Source: Thunnus maccoyii
Taxonomy: Eukaryota; Chordata; Actinopteri; Scombriformes; Scombridae
DNA length: 64,000 nt
Assembly (NCBI RefSeq): GCF_910596095.1
Contig: NC_056539.1
Span: 10,118,501 to 10,182,500 of the forward strand
Direction of reading: 5' to 3'
The position numbers were made by a program, and so were the translations under genes. The notes beneath the pieces were generated by a model that was given only the letters and a program-made list of their open reading frames with translations, did no database searches and had not been told where the DNA came from. Within the stretch, counting starts at the first letter, position 1. Each line of letters begins with the position of its first letter. Positions 1-12,129 of this stretch are shown here, in pieces.

Positions 1-300
1 GAGAGGAGCGAAGGAAAACAATGTGGAAAGAAGAGAAAAGTGATGGATATAAGAAAAAGAGGAGATTGGAGCCTGTTGATATCAATTGATGCTAATCCCC
101 TAACAGTGAGATAGAAAATCTTTTTAACACTTAAAATACTGAAATAGCTGAACAAATTCTGTCTCTTCTCCTCTTCCTCACCCCATCTTTGTCTTTCTTT
201 CTCTTGCAGACAAACAGCAGAAGAGACTGAGAGTCCAGCATCCAGTGCAAGGGTGGGCCATGTAGAGGAGGGAAAACAAAGCCAACAAGGAGCAGATGTT

Positions 301-302
<2 letters not shown>

Positions 303-367
<65 letters not shown>
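303..367. repeat. (CA)n microsatellite
   Basis: Near-perfect CA dinucleotide array of about 32 units. It is likely polymorphic in length. Confidence 0.97.
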
Positions 368-370
<3 letters not shown>

Positions 371-1703
371 GACACACACTGACACAAACATACACATTTG
401 GAGTACATAGTTTCTGTCCTAGAATTGAGACCACACCACTTCTTCACAAATACACACATTGATGTAAAAAAGAGAAGTTAGGGAAGAGCATCAGAGCCAG
501 ATAAGCATCCTCCCAACAAGAAAGGAAATAGCAGCTTTGCAGAACCTTAACTTTTCTTCTAGTAGCTTTTACGCTTTTTGTGGCCTTCCTGAAATCCCAG
601 GACATGTGTGCACGTGTGTGTGTGTGTGTGTTACGGTCTGATCCATAATCATCAAGAGGAAACAGCTGCATGGACCTGTGTGGGTTGGAAGGGGCGGGGT
701 TCCCAGATAACCTCTGACTTCTCAGACAGGAAGCTTGGAGAGAACCTCAGGAAGTTGCTCTCAGGACTGATGTACAAAACAGAGGTTACATGTACGGCAG
801 CGTGAAAAATAAACACAGCTTTCAGGTGCACAAGCACAATGACTCCAGTGTATGCATCAGCACCTTTTCCCTCGTTTCTTACGCAAATGGCACGGTGCAT
901 GTGAAAAAAGTGCATTTGACAAGTCTGTGCATATAACAAAACAGCCACATAATAATGTGGTGTGTTATAATGTGTGCTAATGTAACACCTGAGCAGCTTT
1001 TGCAACACTTTGACAAACAAAGTCATCAATCAATCAGTCGTCAGGCCATCAAACTATTTGCTCTGTACGTTCCCAAACTCTTGAGCAGTTCTCTATAAAA
1101 ACCCCACCTCGGGCTAGAGGAGGAGAAACTGGCACTGTGCCTCTCTTTCAGTGCTTCTGCACAGAAAGGAAGCAGCCTGAGTAGTTTCATTGTAAGTCCT
1201 TCCTGCTGCTCTTGAAAGGCAGAACCCATGCTCCACTGAGGCCTGTCCTTGTGTCAGGGATTTGTTTACATCAATCAACAACAGCACATGTCCAACATGG
1301 CACAATCACAGCTGAAAAATATGACAGAACAGCACGCAAAACTGACATATGGCTGTGAAATGCCACTGTGATGGTCTATTGTCCAAACAGGTTAGCCTCC
1401 AGGGTAGCAGTGCATTCCTCACGTGTTTTATGTTCTTCATGTGCAATATCTAAATGTCACTGTCAACATATACTCCACAAACTTTAATGATGATTCAAAG
1501 ATGGTTGATTCTTTCTGCTATTGGTGCGAGAGTGTAAGTTGCCACAAAATATAGCACACTCAGCAACAGAAATAGCGGGCCTGCGAGATGGCTGTTCGTG
1601 AGACAAAGCTCTTTCGATCTGTGAATCTCATGTTCTGGTTGAAAGAGAGACGATGGTGCTGTCTCTGAGGCTATGCTGGTTTCACTTCTCCGCTGCACAA
1701 AAC

Positions 1704-1705
<2 letters not shown>

Positions 1706-1762
<57 letters not shown>
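1706..1762. repeat. (CA)n microsatellite
   Basis: CA dinucleotide array with one CG interruption near its middle. Confidence 0.95.
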
Positions 1763-1765
<3 letters not shown>

Positions 1766-2769
1766 TATGTCCCCTGTCACACCACGTCTACACACAAATG
1801 CACACATACACTTGAGGGCGGACGCACGTCAAAAGCAAACAGTGGAATCCTACTCCCATATAACGTCACGCGCCCACTGCTACCCGACATGGCACTCAGA
1901 CAGATAAAGACAGCGGGGCGTTTGTGATGAGCTGAATGAAAGTGTGTGAGTGTCTGAGTGCTCCTACATCGACTGACAATGACGTCTGTCCATTCTCTCC
2001 ACCTCCATCTGTGTCTCCATCTCTCCGTCCCACACTCTAGACAGAAAGAGCACAATGAGCAGGATGTGAGGAGAAGTAAAGCTGAGGGAAAAGTGAAATT
2101 TACGACAAATATGTACAGATATGGGAAAGGCAATAATAAAAAGAAAAAGGTCATTCAGCTCCAATATAATCGCTCCCAGACCCAGGGGAATCAGACACAG
2201 CTGTGTTATCATTGGTGTCTGTGCACGGGCTGTCAAAGACTCACACAAAGACACACGCTTTGACACACATATGCACAATGGGTAATTATTGCCAGTTAGC
2301 TCACTCATTTATCGCTATTACACTAAAACGACTTCCTCCGCTGCCTGTTTGAATGCACGTCAGTCTGGGAATGCCATTTAGATACGTGGGCTTGACAGAT
2401 TAGAAACAATTTAGCAATTAAAGCAAATTTATCAATCAGGTGCATTTCACTTACCACTACTGGCTCTAATTTGTTCACAAATAGATCACACGTATTGCCT
2501 ACACCTGCAACCTCTGACATTCAATTGCTCATTATCTGCCCACAGTTAGACAGACAGATGTGGTATATACTGTGAAGATTTTTAAATGTGTAAGTGTGTA
2601 TACAAGTTCAAAACATTTTCTTTGATTATTTTTCATTTTAATTATATTTTGATTTACTGATTTAGCAGCACATGAAAACATGAAGTGAAAAAGAGACGAC
2701 CTATGTCCTCTTAGGACAGCAGGACACCACTTAAACAAGATTATTATTCTACAGCTGTTCTAAATGTTC

Positions 2770-3200
2770 TGTGAGGTTGTACAGTAGGCATAGACGAGTT
2801 TTGAGCTAAATGCTAACATCAGCATGCTAACATGAATGATCATGTTTACCATGTTTACCACATTAGTTTAGCATGTACAATATCGGAACAGTATCGGACA
2901 AATTCGAGATTTGACCTGATGCTGGCTCTAGATGAAAAGTCACGGGATCACCAAAGTGATTGCCTTTCATCATGAGAGGAACATGACGGTGTGTACCAAA
3001 TTTTATGGCAATCCATCCATTGTTGAAACTCAAACCCACAAATGTCAACCTCACAGCAATTGTCAAAGGATCATCAAAGTCTATAGGATTCATCCTCTGG
3101 GGACCTTGAATGTCAGGCCATCCCAGAGAAATCCATCCAATATTTGCAATATTTTGGTCTGGACCAAAGCCAGGAGACCAACATTGCCATTCCTGGAGTA
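2770..3200 (-). mobile_element. Dispersed fish repeat, antisense copy
   Basis: The segment contains a run of 'GCTAAC/GCATGCTAAC' words followed by sequence whose reverse complement matches a second copy at about 24,715-25,280. Shared phrases include TTGGATGGATTGCCAT-type, CAGAGGATGAATCC-type and TGGTGATCCC-type words. Two copies in opposite orientation, with no coding capacity, show an interspersed non-autonomous element. The superfamily is uncertain. The open frames across it are shadows. Confidence 0.7.
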
Positions 3201-3309
3201 ACACCACAAGCCTGTTCAAACAGCTTCAAAATCACAAGTCAAGTTAAATTTGTGGGATATGATATTGTCTCCACAATTGTCTTTGCGTGCAGAAACCAGG
3301 GAGACAATG

Positions 3310-6300
3310 GGGTTGTGCAGAACCACTGAGGCATCAGTTACCTAAGATTTACATTGTTGTTGACCTGGATTCGAATAGAGAGAAACAAAACGAGAGAAAC
3401 AGAGACCTCTGGACATTCATTATTAACACAGCCTGCAAAAACGCATGATGACACCTGTAGACAGAAGTAGCGGGAGAATTGAAGAACAGAAAGAGACAGC
3501 GGGAGGAGACACAAGATAGTGGATCAGCATGGCTGCATGTTGACCTCTGGTAACCTGGGACTGTGGAGGTTGCAGAATGGTTCCCTGGATAACTTTCAAA
3601 TATCTGCCAACCACAAATATCTATCACGCATGAGTGGAAACAGAGCTCTTGTTATCTTCTAACATAATACAACTGACAAGTTTCTATTAATAGTGTTAGT
3701 GTTAGTAGTAGTATTGTTGTGTGTTATGGTTTCATTAGTGCTAGTTGTATCACAGGAGTTTGCTCATTATGCACTTGAAATAAATCTCCCTGGCTGTGAT
3801 TTAACATATGATTTGTCATTCACTTTTCTTTCATTGAAGCGTGAATGTTTGTACTTTAAAACATTTATCATTTCAAAGTGATGGTCCAATTGCCTCACTT
3901 CTGAACAGCAGACAACATGGCTTCCAAAGGCAATAATAGCTGCAGTTCATGGAGAAAAGGAGGATTGGTTTGAAGCCATGTGGGATGTGTCCATATTTTA
4001 ATGCATATCACCAGAGTTTCTACAGCTGCTTGTAATCTCCTTGACACAGGTAAGAGATCAAAGTGTTGCTCAAGGATACTTTATTTCGAGATGTAGCAGG
4101 TACCGAACGTGTGACCTTCCAGGGTGGCCTGTCTCATCACCATTTCACCCTCCACCAGTGGAGAGACATAGCATGGTCTTGGGAAGTGTCTTGAGAATCC
4201 CACAAAACCAACTGGGAACGAGGGAAGTGCACATCAACTTTGCAGAGAGGTTATTCATCAGGCCTGCATGCCTAATTCAAGCATACAAATTTATCTGGGC
4301 CTTCTGGCCAGACCACCTGACCTTCGACGCCATAGTAATGGTCTGCCTGACAGAGCCAAAACACACAGACTGAACAGTCCCATGGGCCGGTCTGTGTTTT
4401 CTCAAACATGCACACACACATATGTGCACAGGGTTATACAAATACACACATACAAGCACACTAAAGCATGTGCACGCACACACAGTCTATGATAAGAGCC
4501 GGAGCCCTTAACCCTCAGAGATAGAGGCAGGACTTTAAGTGCAGACAGGATTCCAACCGCTCACTCAATCACTCCAGTGTGTTTGCATGTGAAATGCAGA
4601 CAGCATGCGTGTTTATGTGCAAGTGCTCGAGTCAGTTTCGGCTGAGACTTTTTTCTATTCCTCTCTGACAAACCAGTCTGACTGCACACATATCCGCACA
4701 CAAACACACACAAATAGAGAGACACGCACACACATGCAAGTGTGGTAAAGTAGAGAGGTGATTTGGGAAAGATTTCTCACGGCCAGAGTGCCCTGAGCTA
4801 CCCTGAGTAAATACAGTTTAATGATTGGTTGAGAGGGCGGAAGTGCATTCCACAGAGTTAGCCACTGATAGCTGCCACTGTGAACTCAAATGATGTACAC
4901 ACACACACACAAATACACACACACACAAATACACACACACATTCAACATGCTGCAAGATCACTATCTTTTATGAGAACTTTGTAAGAAATTAGCAGTTGG
5001 ACACTATGCCTTCCCACTGAACACATGCTGGTCCAGCTGTACACAAATATCACTCTGATACACAAACTCAGGCCACCAAAACACCTGCGCGCAAACCGTA
5101 AAACACAGAGGACACATTCAATTACAAGGATCTGTAACATCAGGCAAAAACAGTGGTAACAATTCAGACACTGTACACCAGCACTGATCTAATAAATTCT
5201 GCACAGCAAGCAGTTACAGGATGCTGAAAAGCTCAATTTACAACAACAGTCTCCACTGTCTCTCTTGCTAAGTTCAGACCATGCTTTTTGTCTGCACAAT
5301 GATAAATGGAGCGAGAGCAGAAACGATGTCCTACTTAATTTAAGAATATAAATCCTGCTGCATATTTAGGGCAAGACATATCTACCTACATGCTCTTGTC
5401 ACATTGCAGTATAAACCCATAAGATGAATCATACAAGATGGACCAGATGAGCTGGTTGCCTCGCAGAGCTCCACTGCTCCTGGTTTTCATCAGTATGCAG
5501 ACGTGTTGCAGGACTGCACTTTACAAATGCTGCACTGCTTCTTGCATGCAAGTGATAGCACCTATAACTCTCAGACAGATGTGAGTTTGTGTGTGTGTGC
5601 CTGTTTGCACGTAAATCCTTAGACGGGCACTTTCCCGGGCACCGCTTTATATCACTTGTCAGAAGTTTCAGATTTCACGTTTAAAATATTGATCGCCTTC
5701 TAGCAGAGCAGCAATAACTTGGCCAAGTAATAACTTAATCTGATATTTAATGGAGGATTCAGATTCATAAAGCACTAACAGGAAGGAAAACCTGAAATAA
5801 AATCAAAGGGGAAGTTCTTATCTGTCAACTTAGTCTTATGGCTCTGAAACTGACTGCATCCTGCTTACTTGTCTTTACACACAAGGGTGGACCCAAAAGC
5901 AACGCCTGTATATAATAATGCAACAAACAGTTATACCTTATTGAACCTCATAATGTTCAGTTTTTGTTAAAGGATCAGTTCACAATTTTTCCCATATGAA
6001 TGTAGAAACAGTTTTTCTTGCTGTAATCTTTCCCCCTGTTCACCCCCCTACAAAGTTGGTATCCTCCAAAGTTACTGTCATTGAAGTATAACTGTATATA
6101 CAGTATAGCTGCAGTAGAGTACTGGGCATGTCAATACTACATTTAGTCAGCAATAATGACAAAGCTGGTACTATTCCTAATCTGTATTAGTGCCCAGTTA
6201 TAGTGTGTGTTCCTGCTGTTAGACAGCGGCAGTTGTCCCAACTACTGTTTTCAACTTCATTTTACCAGGAAACAAAGAGTCCATTTATCTAGAGAGAGGC

Positions 6301-6890
6301 AGAAAAGAGGAGGGGAGAGAGAGGAAGGGCTGAACGATGGATGGAGCAGGGAGGAAGGAGGAGAGAAAGAAGACTGAGAGAAGAACTTTCCAAAACAGCA
6401 GATCCTGGAATGTTGGTGGAAGGTGCCACATAGCTCCAAATATTTGTTGCTCGGTCGGCACGGCAACGGGACAACCAACACATTTATTAGCAAATCCCGA
6501 CAATGATACCAGAGAGTCCGGGAGAGAAACACCCAGAGAAAAAGAATGAGGATTAAGTAAGTGGGTTTAACCAAAAGAAAAAAGGCAGAAGAAAAAAACA
6601 CATGGTAGCTGGTGAGTTTCATTGTTGACTTTATATTGTGAACACATGCATGCACACACTGACAGCTACAGGTAGACACTGCAGTAACTGGGGTAATACT
6701 GAGAAGCAGAACAAACTGCTGTCACTCAGCTATGTACTTGCTGCTTCCTCCCTTCAGCCTCGCCCTACATAGCCCCAAACAAACACACACACATACACAC
6801 ACGGATATTCTCAGAGAGAGAGAATTAGAGGGAATTCAGTGCTCGGTTTCTCTTAACCACAGTAAATGAATAGGTTGCTTTGGCTTTTCT
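3310..6890. other. Intergenic DNA, no gene seen
   Basis: Short CA-rich runs occur near 4400-4480, 4690-4740 and 4895-4945. The rest is unique-looking sequence without a credible open reading frame. The part at 5620-5790 looks evolutionarily quiet (no simple repeat, balanced composition) and could be regulatory, which is only a guess. The open frames at 6257-6679 are purine/pyrimidine-rich and match no protein I know. Confidence 0.5.
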
Positions 6891-6902
6891 TTCCAGGTAT
6901 GT

Positions 6903-6904
6903 GC

Positions 6905-6944
<40 letters not shown>

Positions 6945-6977
6945 TACATACACACACACAGACACATACACACACAC
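6903..6977. repeat. (CT)n-(CA)n compound microsatellite
   Basis: A CT array at about 6905-6936 passes directly into CA/CATA repeats. Confidence 0.93.
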
Positions 6978-7560
6978 GGAAGGTGTCCCATTGGTACCTG
7001 TAGAGGTTTCTGACGACAACATACTGCACACAGCAAGGTGTCCCAACTGGGAAAAATAATGGATGACACAGAGTCCTGTACACTGAGTCCAGTAATTTCC
7101 AGTAATGGGACACATCATGGCCTCTTCCCAAAGCAAAAAAGAAACACAGAAATCAATTTGAAGTTCTTTTGCCTGACAAAGTGAGTATATTTGATTTAAC
7201 CATAAGTTAGTTTAACCATCACTGGATTTCATTTGCTGTGGTTACTTGGATACAGGCGATGTAGGCTCCCATGAACACTGATTTTACCTGATCTGAGCTC
7301 TGTTTTTTGAGGTGTGCTGATATGTTAATTGAATGCACAACTGCCAGCCAATCAGAAAAAAAGTATTCTCTATGGTGTTGGTACAGTATAAAGTGGTATA
7401 AAATCCTTCAGCATCTAACAGCTAAACAACCATCCACATCTGAGCCCCCTCCCCTACAACCATAACACCACTCAATATTGATCTGTGATCAGGTTTCATA
7501 GCTGTCTCAAAGGAGGGTGGTTTGGATGATCTCTGTGTGTTGATGTGTTGGCGTGTGTAG

Positions 7561-7578
7561 AGATAGAGAGAGCAAGAA

Positions 7579-7627
<49 letters not shown>
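7561..7627. repeat. (GA)n microsatellite
   Basis: A pure GA array of more than 20 units, preceded by degenerate GA sequence. Confidence 0.96.
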
Positions 7628-7630
<3 letters not shown>

Positions 7631-7899
7631 TCAGGAGATTTTTTTTTACAGTTGCATGTCTCCTGTTTCATAGGACTGCTTTCTGCAAGATCAGGTTCAC
7701 TTATACTTATCATATATCCAATAAAGTCTTAATATAATTTAAGTAAAATATTCACTGGGCCTCTCCCTCTGTCTCTCTTGGAAGCCTGTATTTATATTCT
7801 CTCCTCTTCAGTAAATGAAAAAGAACAAACTTCCATTCTTCCTTCTTTCAGTCTCTCAGGCAAACAGTCAAAAAACAATCGCTCAGTCTTGTCACTCTC

Positions 7900-8047
7900 T
7901 TCCTCCTCCTCCTCCTCCTCCTCCTCTGCCTCCCTCCTTCTTCTTCTCCCGTTACTTTTTTATTGCCTCTGAAAAGCCAGGCTAGAATAACCAGCAAGTC
8001 CAAACACACGCTGACAACCTCCCAGTCACAGTTGTGCACACAACCAC

Positions 8048-8091
<44 letters not shown>

Positions 8092-8150
8092 ACATAAAAA
8101 CACACATGTAGCCCCATACATACTAAAACAAAAACACACACACACACACA
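7900..8150. repeat. (TCC)n and (CA)n microsatellites
   Basis: A TCC trinucleotide run at about 7900-7927 is followed by a CA array at about 8048-8086 and a shorter one near 8135-8150. Confidence 0.92.
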
Positions 8151-8571
8151 CCTCATGCGGTTGGTAAGGTTCCCCAGCCTGCAGAGGTAAATGGAGTGGA
8201 ACAGGTTAGCATTGCTGCCATATAGTGTCCCACCTGTACAAACAGTGCTTGATCGTGACTAAACAGACACACACACACAGACACACACACGCAGACACAC
8301 ACAAATAGTGCTCCATCTGGACCAAGGCACTGGTGGGTTTTAATAGCTATCGATCATTCTCCCTGGTGACACACTCACACACTCACCTCCCTGTTACAAG
8401 CTGAACAGAGCCAGCTGAGGACTCATACAGGTCGCTGAGTCTACACACACACACACACACACATGCGGGCACTGCACATGTTCGCAAACCCTTCTATGCA
8501 GTGTAAAAAAGGCCATTTACTTTGCCTATCTGTGTGTGTGTGAGTGCTTCTGTGTGCTTCTGAGTGTTCAC

Positions 8572-8572
<1 letters not shown>

Positions 8573-8622
<50 letters not shown>
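8573..8622. repeat. (TG)n microsatellite
   Basis: A pure TG array of about 24 units. Short CA runs at 8270-8300 and 8445-8461 flank it on the left. Confidence 0.95.
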
Positions 8623-8624
<2 letters not shown>

Positions 8625-9350
8625 TGAGTCCTGCTGTGGCTCACTCTGCCTGTCTTTTTAGATGAGGTTATTTCATTTACATAATGAGGCCCAGACTCAC
8701 TCTCATAGATTAAATTACTCTGAGACAACAAATAAAATGCTTGCAGACAAACACCCCCACGAACATACAAATCCATGTCTATGTAACTTAAACTTCAACC
8801 TTCAACTGGAAGAAGTTGTTCCCTTGTCTTACCCATGATTTTTTTAAAGCCTTAAGGTAAAGTCAAAGAACCTGCAGTGTGCCCACCCTTACCCAATGAT
8901 GTCATTGTACACTTGCCCGAGTGAGTTACAGTGTGCTGAAAGGGTCAAAATGAGGGAGAGTCAATCGATACTCCATATGATTCTGACCAATAAATCTAAG
9001 ATGTGATTAGTCCGGGTAGTTAGCAACGATTAATTGTCAAAGCTAATAAAGTCTTTTGTGGCTGAGGGTGCCAGTGAGGCTGCAGGGAATCATGGTTCAT
9101 TTTATGGGCAAATTAATTAAAACAGCGCCTGAAAAACCCCTGTCACACATCAAACACTCATTCTACACTCACTGAAGGGCGGAACAATGAGACATCAGTC
9201 AGGGAGATCCTCTGTTTGAGTGTGTGTCAGTGCATGTGTAGCTGTGTGTGCACATGTAATAATCAAACACAGTGATTCTTGTCTTCATACTATGTCGTAA
9301 ATCCAGAAGGCAAAGCGGGACATTCGTCATTTAGCTGCGTCTTTCCTTTT

Positions 9351-9390
9351 TCATTATAAAAATGGCTGCCGTAACCATTTTTTATAATGA
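9351..9390. other. Near-perfect hairpin
   Basis: The arm TCATTATAAAAATGG at 9351-9365 pairs with CCATTTTTTATAATGA at 9375-9390 around a 9-base loop, with one bulged base. The flanks are unique-looking. It could be a conserved regulatory palindrome, a small TIR element remnant or a foldback precursor. Nothing in the sequence decides between these. Confidence 0.55.
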
Positions 9391-9682
9391 CCCACTTATT
9401 AATGTGTAAGTGGATATGTGTGAGGATAGGTGCGTGTGTGTATGCTACTTATAATTCAGGGAAAATTAATTTAAAAAAAGGAGGCAATAGGGGAGAATGA
9501 AATATGTGTTGTAGGATAGGGATGAAGAGAAGAGGAACAAAAAGGAAAATCAAATTTGACAGAAAAAAACATATTGAAAGATTGTTATGGAAAGATGCAT
9601 CATTGTCTATCTGGAGCCTAAATCCAACTACAGGCTACATATTCTCCTCTCACATCTCACTGTGTGAGGGTATGATCTCTAT

Positions 9683-10215
9683 AGTGGTTCCCAACCTTTT
9701 ATTGTCAGAGCCCTGTCTGATGACCTCATGTCAAGTTACAAATGTTTTTATTTTAATACATTTTAAAATGGTTATTATTTAGATTTTAATAATATAAAAG
9801 TAAATATATTAGTGGATGTATTTGCCTGTTTGGTTAAGTTTGCATTCATACTATAGCAAACTTTTAGCTATCTGTTATTCATTACAACCAAGTATCTACT
9901 ATTCATCCATAACTTTTTGCTGTTTTAACAATGTATTCATTACTTTTAGCTATCAATTTTAATCATTCAACCATTATTGGAACTATTTTATGAAGTTACT
10001 TTTAGGTGTTTCAATTTCTCTGCTCATCTGCTAACTAGTCCTCAAGCACTCTTATACCAACATGTGATGTTATAACTGACTCAATATGTGAATATATGTA
10101 TTATTAAAATCATAATTTGTGTTTTATCAAAATAGTTGAGCTACTCCATAATCTTTCCATGTACCTCCTGGCAGCTGCAGAGGTATCCCTTACAAGTACC
10201 CCTGCTTGGGAATCT
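9683..10215. mobile_element. Non-autonomous hAT-like element
   Basis: The left end reads AGTGGTTCCCAACCTTTT. The right end, near 10,195-10,212, reads CCCCTGCTTGGGAATC, a diverged inverted copy of the same terminus. The interior is A+T rich and non-coding. This is the hAT-type end seen in many fish short elements; two more copies with related ends occur in this window (17,977 and 31,588). Confidence 0.65.
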
Positions 10216-10219
10216 TCTT

Positions 10220-11595
10220 CTAAATATTTGTGCAATGACACTCCTCCTTCATGTCCTCACGCACTGACAGATTCATGCACACATTCATGCACATACGGTA
10301 AAAGCAGACCCAGACATGTACACACATACACACATCACATGTGCAAGCTTGCTTACAGGCCAGTCCAACACACAATCTATGCAGTCCAGAGCTTTTTTCC
10401 CTTCGAATAACAGCTGAAACAACAATTGTTCTCACAGGGTAAGACCATTGTGACTGTGAACTGTCTCAAAAGCTTCAACAGTCTGTCTCCCTGTCTCTCA
10501 CTCACCCTGCAAACCTCAAGGGATGCTCAGTTTGACGTAAAAACCTTTTTTTTTTCATTGGCTTTACATTTGTGCTTGTCCTTTGTACTGCACAGTGCTT
10601 TGGCCAGTGGTTTAACTTTTAACAATACCAACACAAACACAGAGAGCACTCTGAGATTTTACTGAAAAGAACTGCTGAAACAATACAACCAGGCCACAGC
10701 CTGTTTCCATCACAGGGGAAATCCTGCTGCCTGGACGGCCACTGATAGGAGTAAGATGAGAGGGAGAGGGATGAGAGAGAGAGGGAGAGAGGGAGGAGGA
10801 GAAAGATAAGAGAAAAGCAAAATGTGTGGGGGGATACAAATGGAAGACATTTGGGATTCAGTCCAGGAGGGAAAATAGTGCAGAGGTAATTTCAGGATGG
10901 AGGGAGTGAAAGAGGTGAGAGCTAGGAGAGAGGGAGAGGTTAATGATAAGAAAAAAAGTTCAGCGAGAGGCAGGGGTTGATGGGAGGAAAGACTGAAGAC
11001 TAGAAAACTCACAGGAACAAATCAGTGCAGGTCAGGATGCAGCTGAGCAGGAACACAGTGCTTGTAAAACATGGTGAGTTTGTGTGAGAGTGTGTTGATG
11101 CTTAATCTTGGAAATAAAACAAAGAGATACACAGAAAGGAAAGTGAAAAAAATAGTAACCACCCATTGTGTAGTTGAAAAAAAAATGCAAAAAACGTTGT
11201 TGTAAATGTGAATTTAAAATATGGGTGTGTGAAGTCAAAACAGTTGCACTTGAGGCAGCTTTAGGTTATGAATATTTTTCTTGTAACTTTTTGGGGTCTG
11301 TTCACCTTTACATGGTGTCAGATGTTTTTACAAGTGAACATCCTGGAAGTCTTAGTGTGGACAGCTGCACACTATCAACATTGTCAGACACTTATATTCA
11401 TTCCTCAGTCAACATCTGCTAATCAGCTCCATGCAGTCTCAGTAGGATTTTAGTTGATGAATGGCTTCTACCAAATGATGTAAGTAGGAAACAGATGCAT
11501 GTCTTAAATGCAGCTTGAGCCATATTATCATTATAATGCTGAGAGAGAGTGCTGTATATATTAATACTAAATTATACTATTCAGCTTTCTTTTGC
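10220..11595. other. Intergenic DNA, no gene seen
   Basis: Purine-rich GA-type sequence at about 10,745-10,810 and 10,900-10,990, otherwise unremarkable. No frame shows recognisable protein features. Confidence 0.5.
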
Positions 11596-11599
11596 CACC

Positions 11600-12120
11600 G
11601 GCAATGGAGGAAATATTCAGGTCCTTCATTTAAATAAAAGTAGCAATATGGCAGCAGTGTGAAAATACTTCATTACAAGCAGGATACAAATAGAACGTAA
11701 GTAAAATTATGTTTTTTACTAAGTAATTAAAGTATTAGAAAGTAAAAGTATTCATTGCAGAAAAAGGCTCTGTGATTGGTATATTATTATATATTTTATT
11801 GTTGGGTTATTATTATGAATTAATTAATTAAAGTGTGAGGAGTTAATTTAAGAAATTCACATACATACATACATACATACATTTTGGATAGTTTAATCTT
11901 TCACAATTCATTATATTCTCTACGCTTATATATTTTTTTATGTAAAATCTTCTTTTTCTTCAAGTTACTTGAACTGTGTATTAAATATAGTGCAGTAAGA
12001 ATATTTCCCTCTGAGCTGTAGGGAAGTAGGAAAATAATAAGTAACATAAGTAACATAAAATGGAAATACTCAAGTGCAAGCACCTCAAATTTTTATAATT
12101 AAGTACATTCAAACAATTTC
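11600..12120 (+). mobile_element. Decayed AGTGGTGGAA-family element
   Basis: The left end resembles the AGTGGTGGAAGAA terminus. The interior carries the diagnostic phrases 'AAAAGTAGCAATA', 'AATACTTCATTACAAG' and, near the right end, 'GGAAATACTCAAGT'. Better-preserved relatives lie at 31,328-32,177 and 53,527-54,270. A (CATA)n run sits at 11,861-11,882. Confidence 0.65.
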
Positions 12121-12129
12121 CTAAACCAA

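Larger units (their letters stand above)
1..2760. other. Intergenic DNA with two long (CA)n tracts, no gene seen
   Basis: No reading frame here resembles a known protein; the long frames are translations of dinucleotide repeats. (CA)n tracts lie at about 303-367 and 1706-1762, the second interrupted by one CG. The stretch 2280-2480 is unique-looking and rich in homeodomain-type TAATTA/CAATTA words. It could be a conserved non-coding element upstream of jun, but this cannot be decided without comparison to another fish. Confidence 0.6.

Noticed and set aside
131-462. Frames rich in Cys-Val or Thr-His near 300 bp (and similar ones at 1.5-1.9, 8.0, 8.5 and 45.8-46.1 kb)
   Set aside because: They are translations of (CA)n microsatellites.
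2863-3219. 118-codon antisense frame
   Set aside because: It lies inside a dispersed repeat that has a second, non-coding copy at 24.7 kb.
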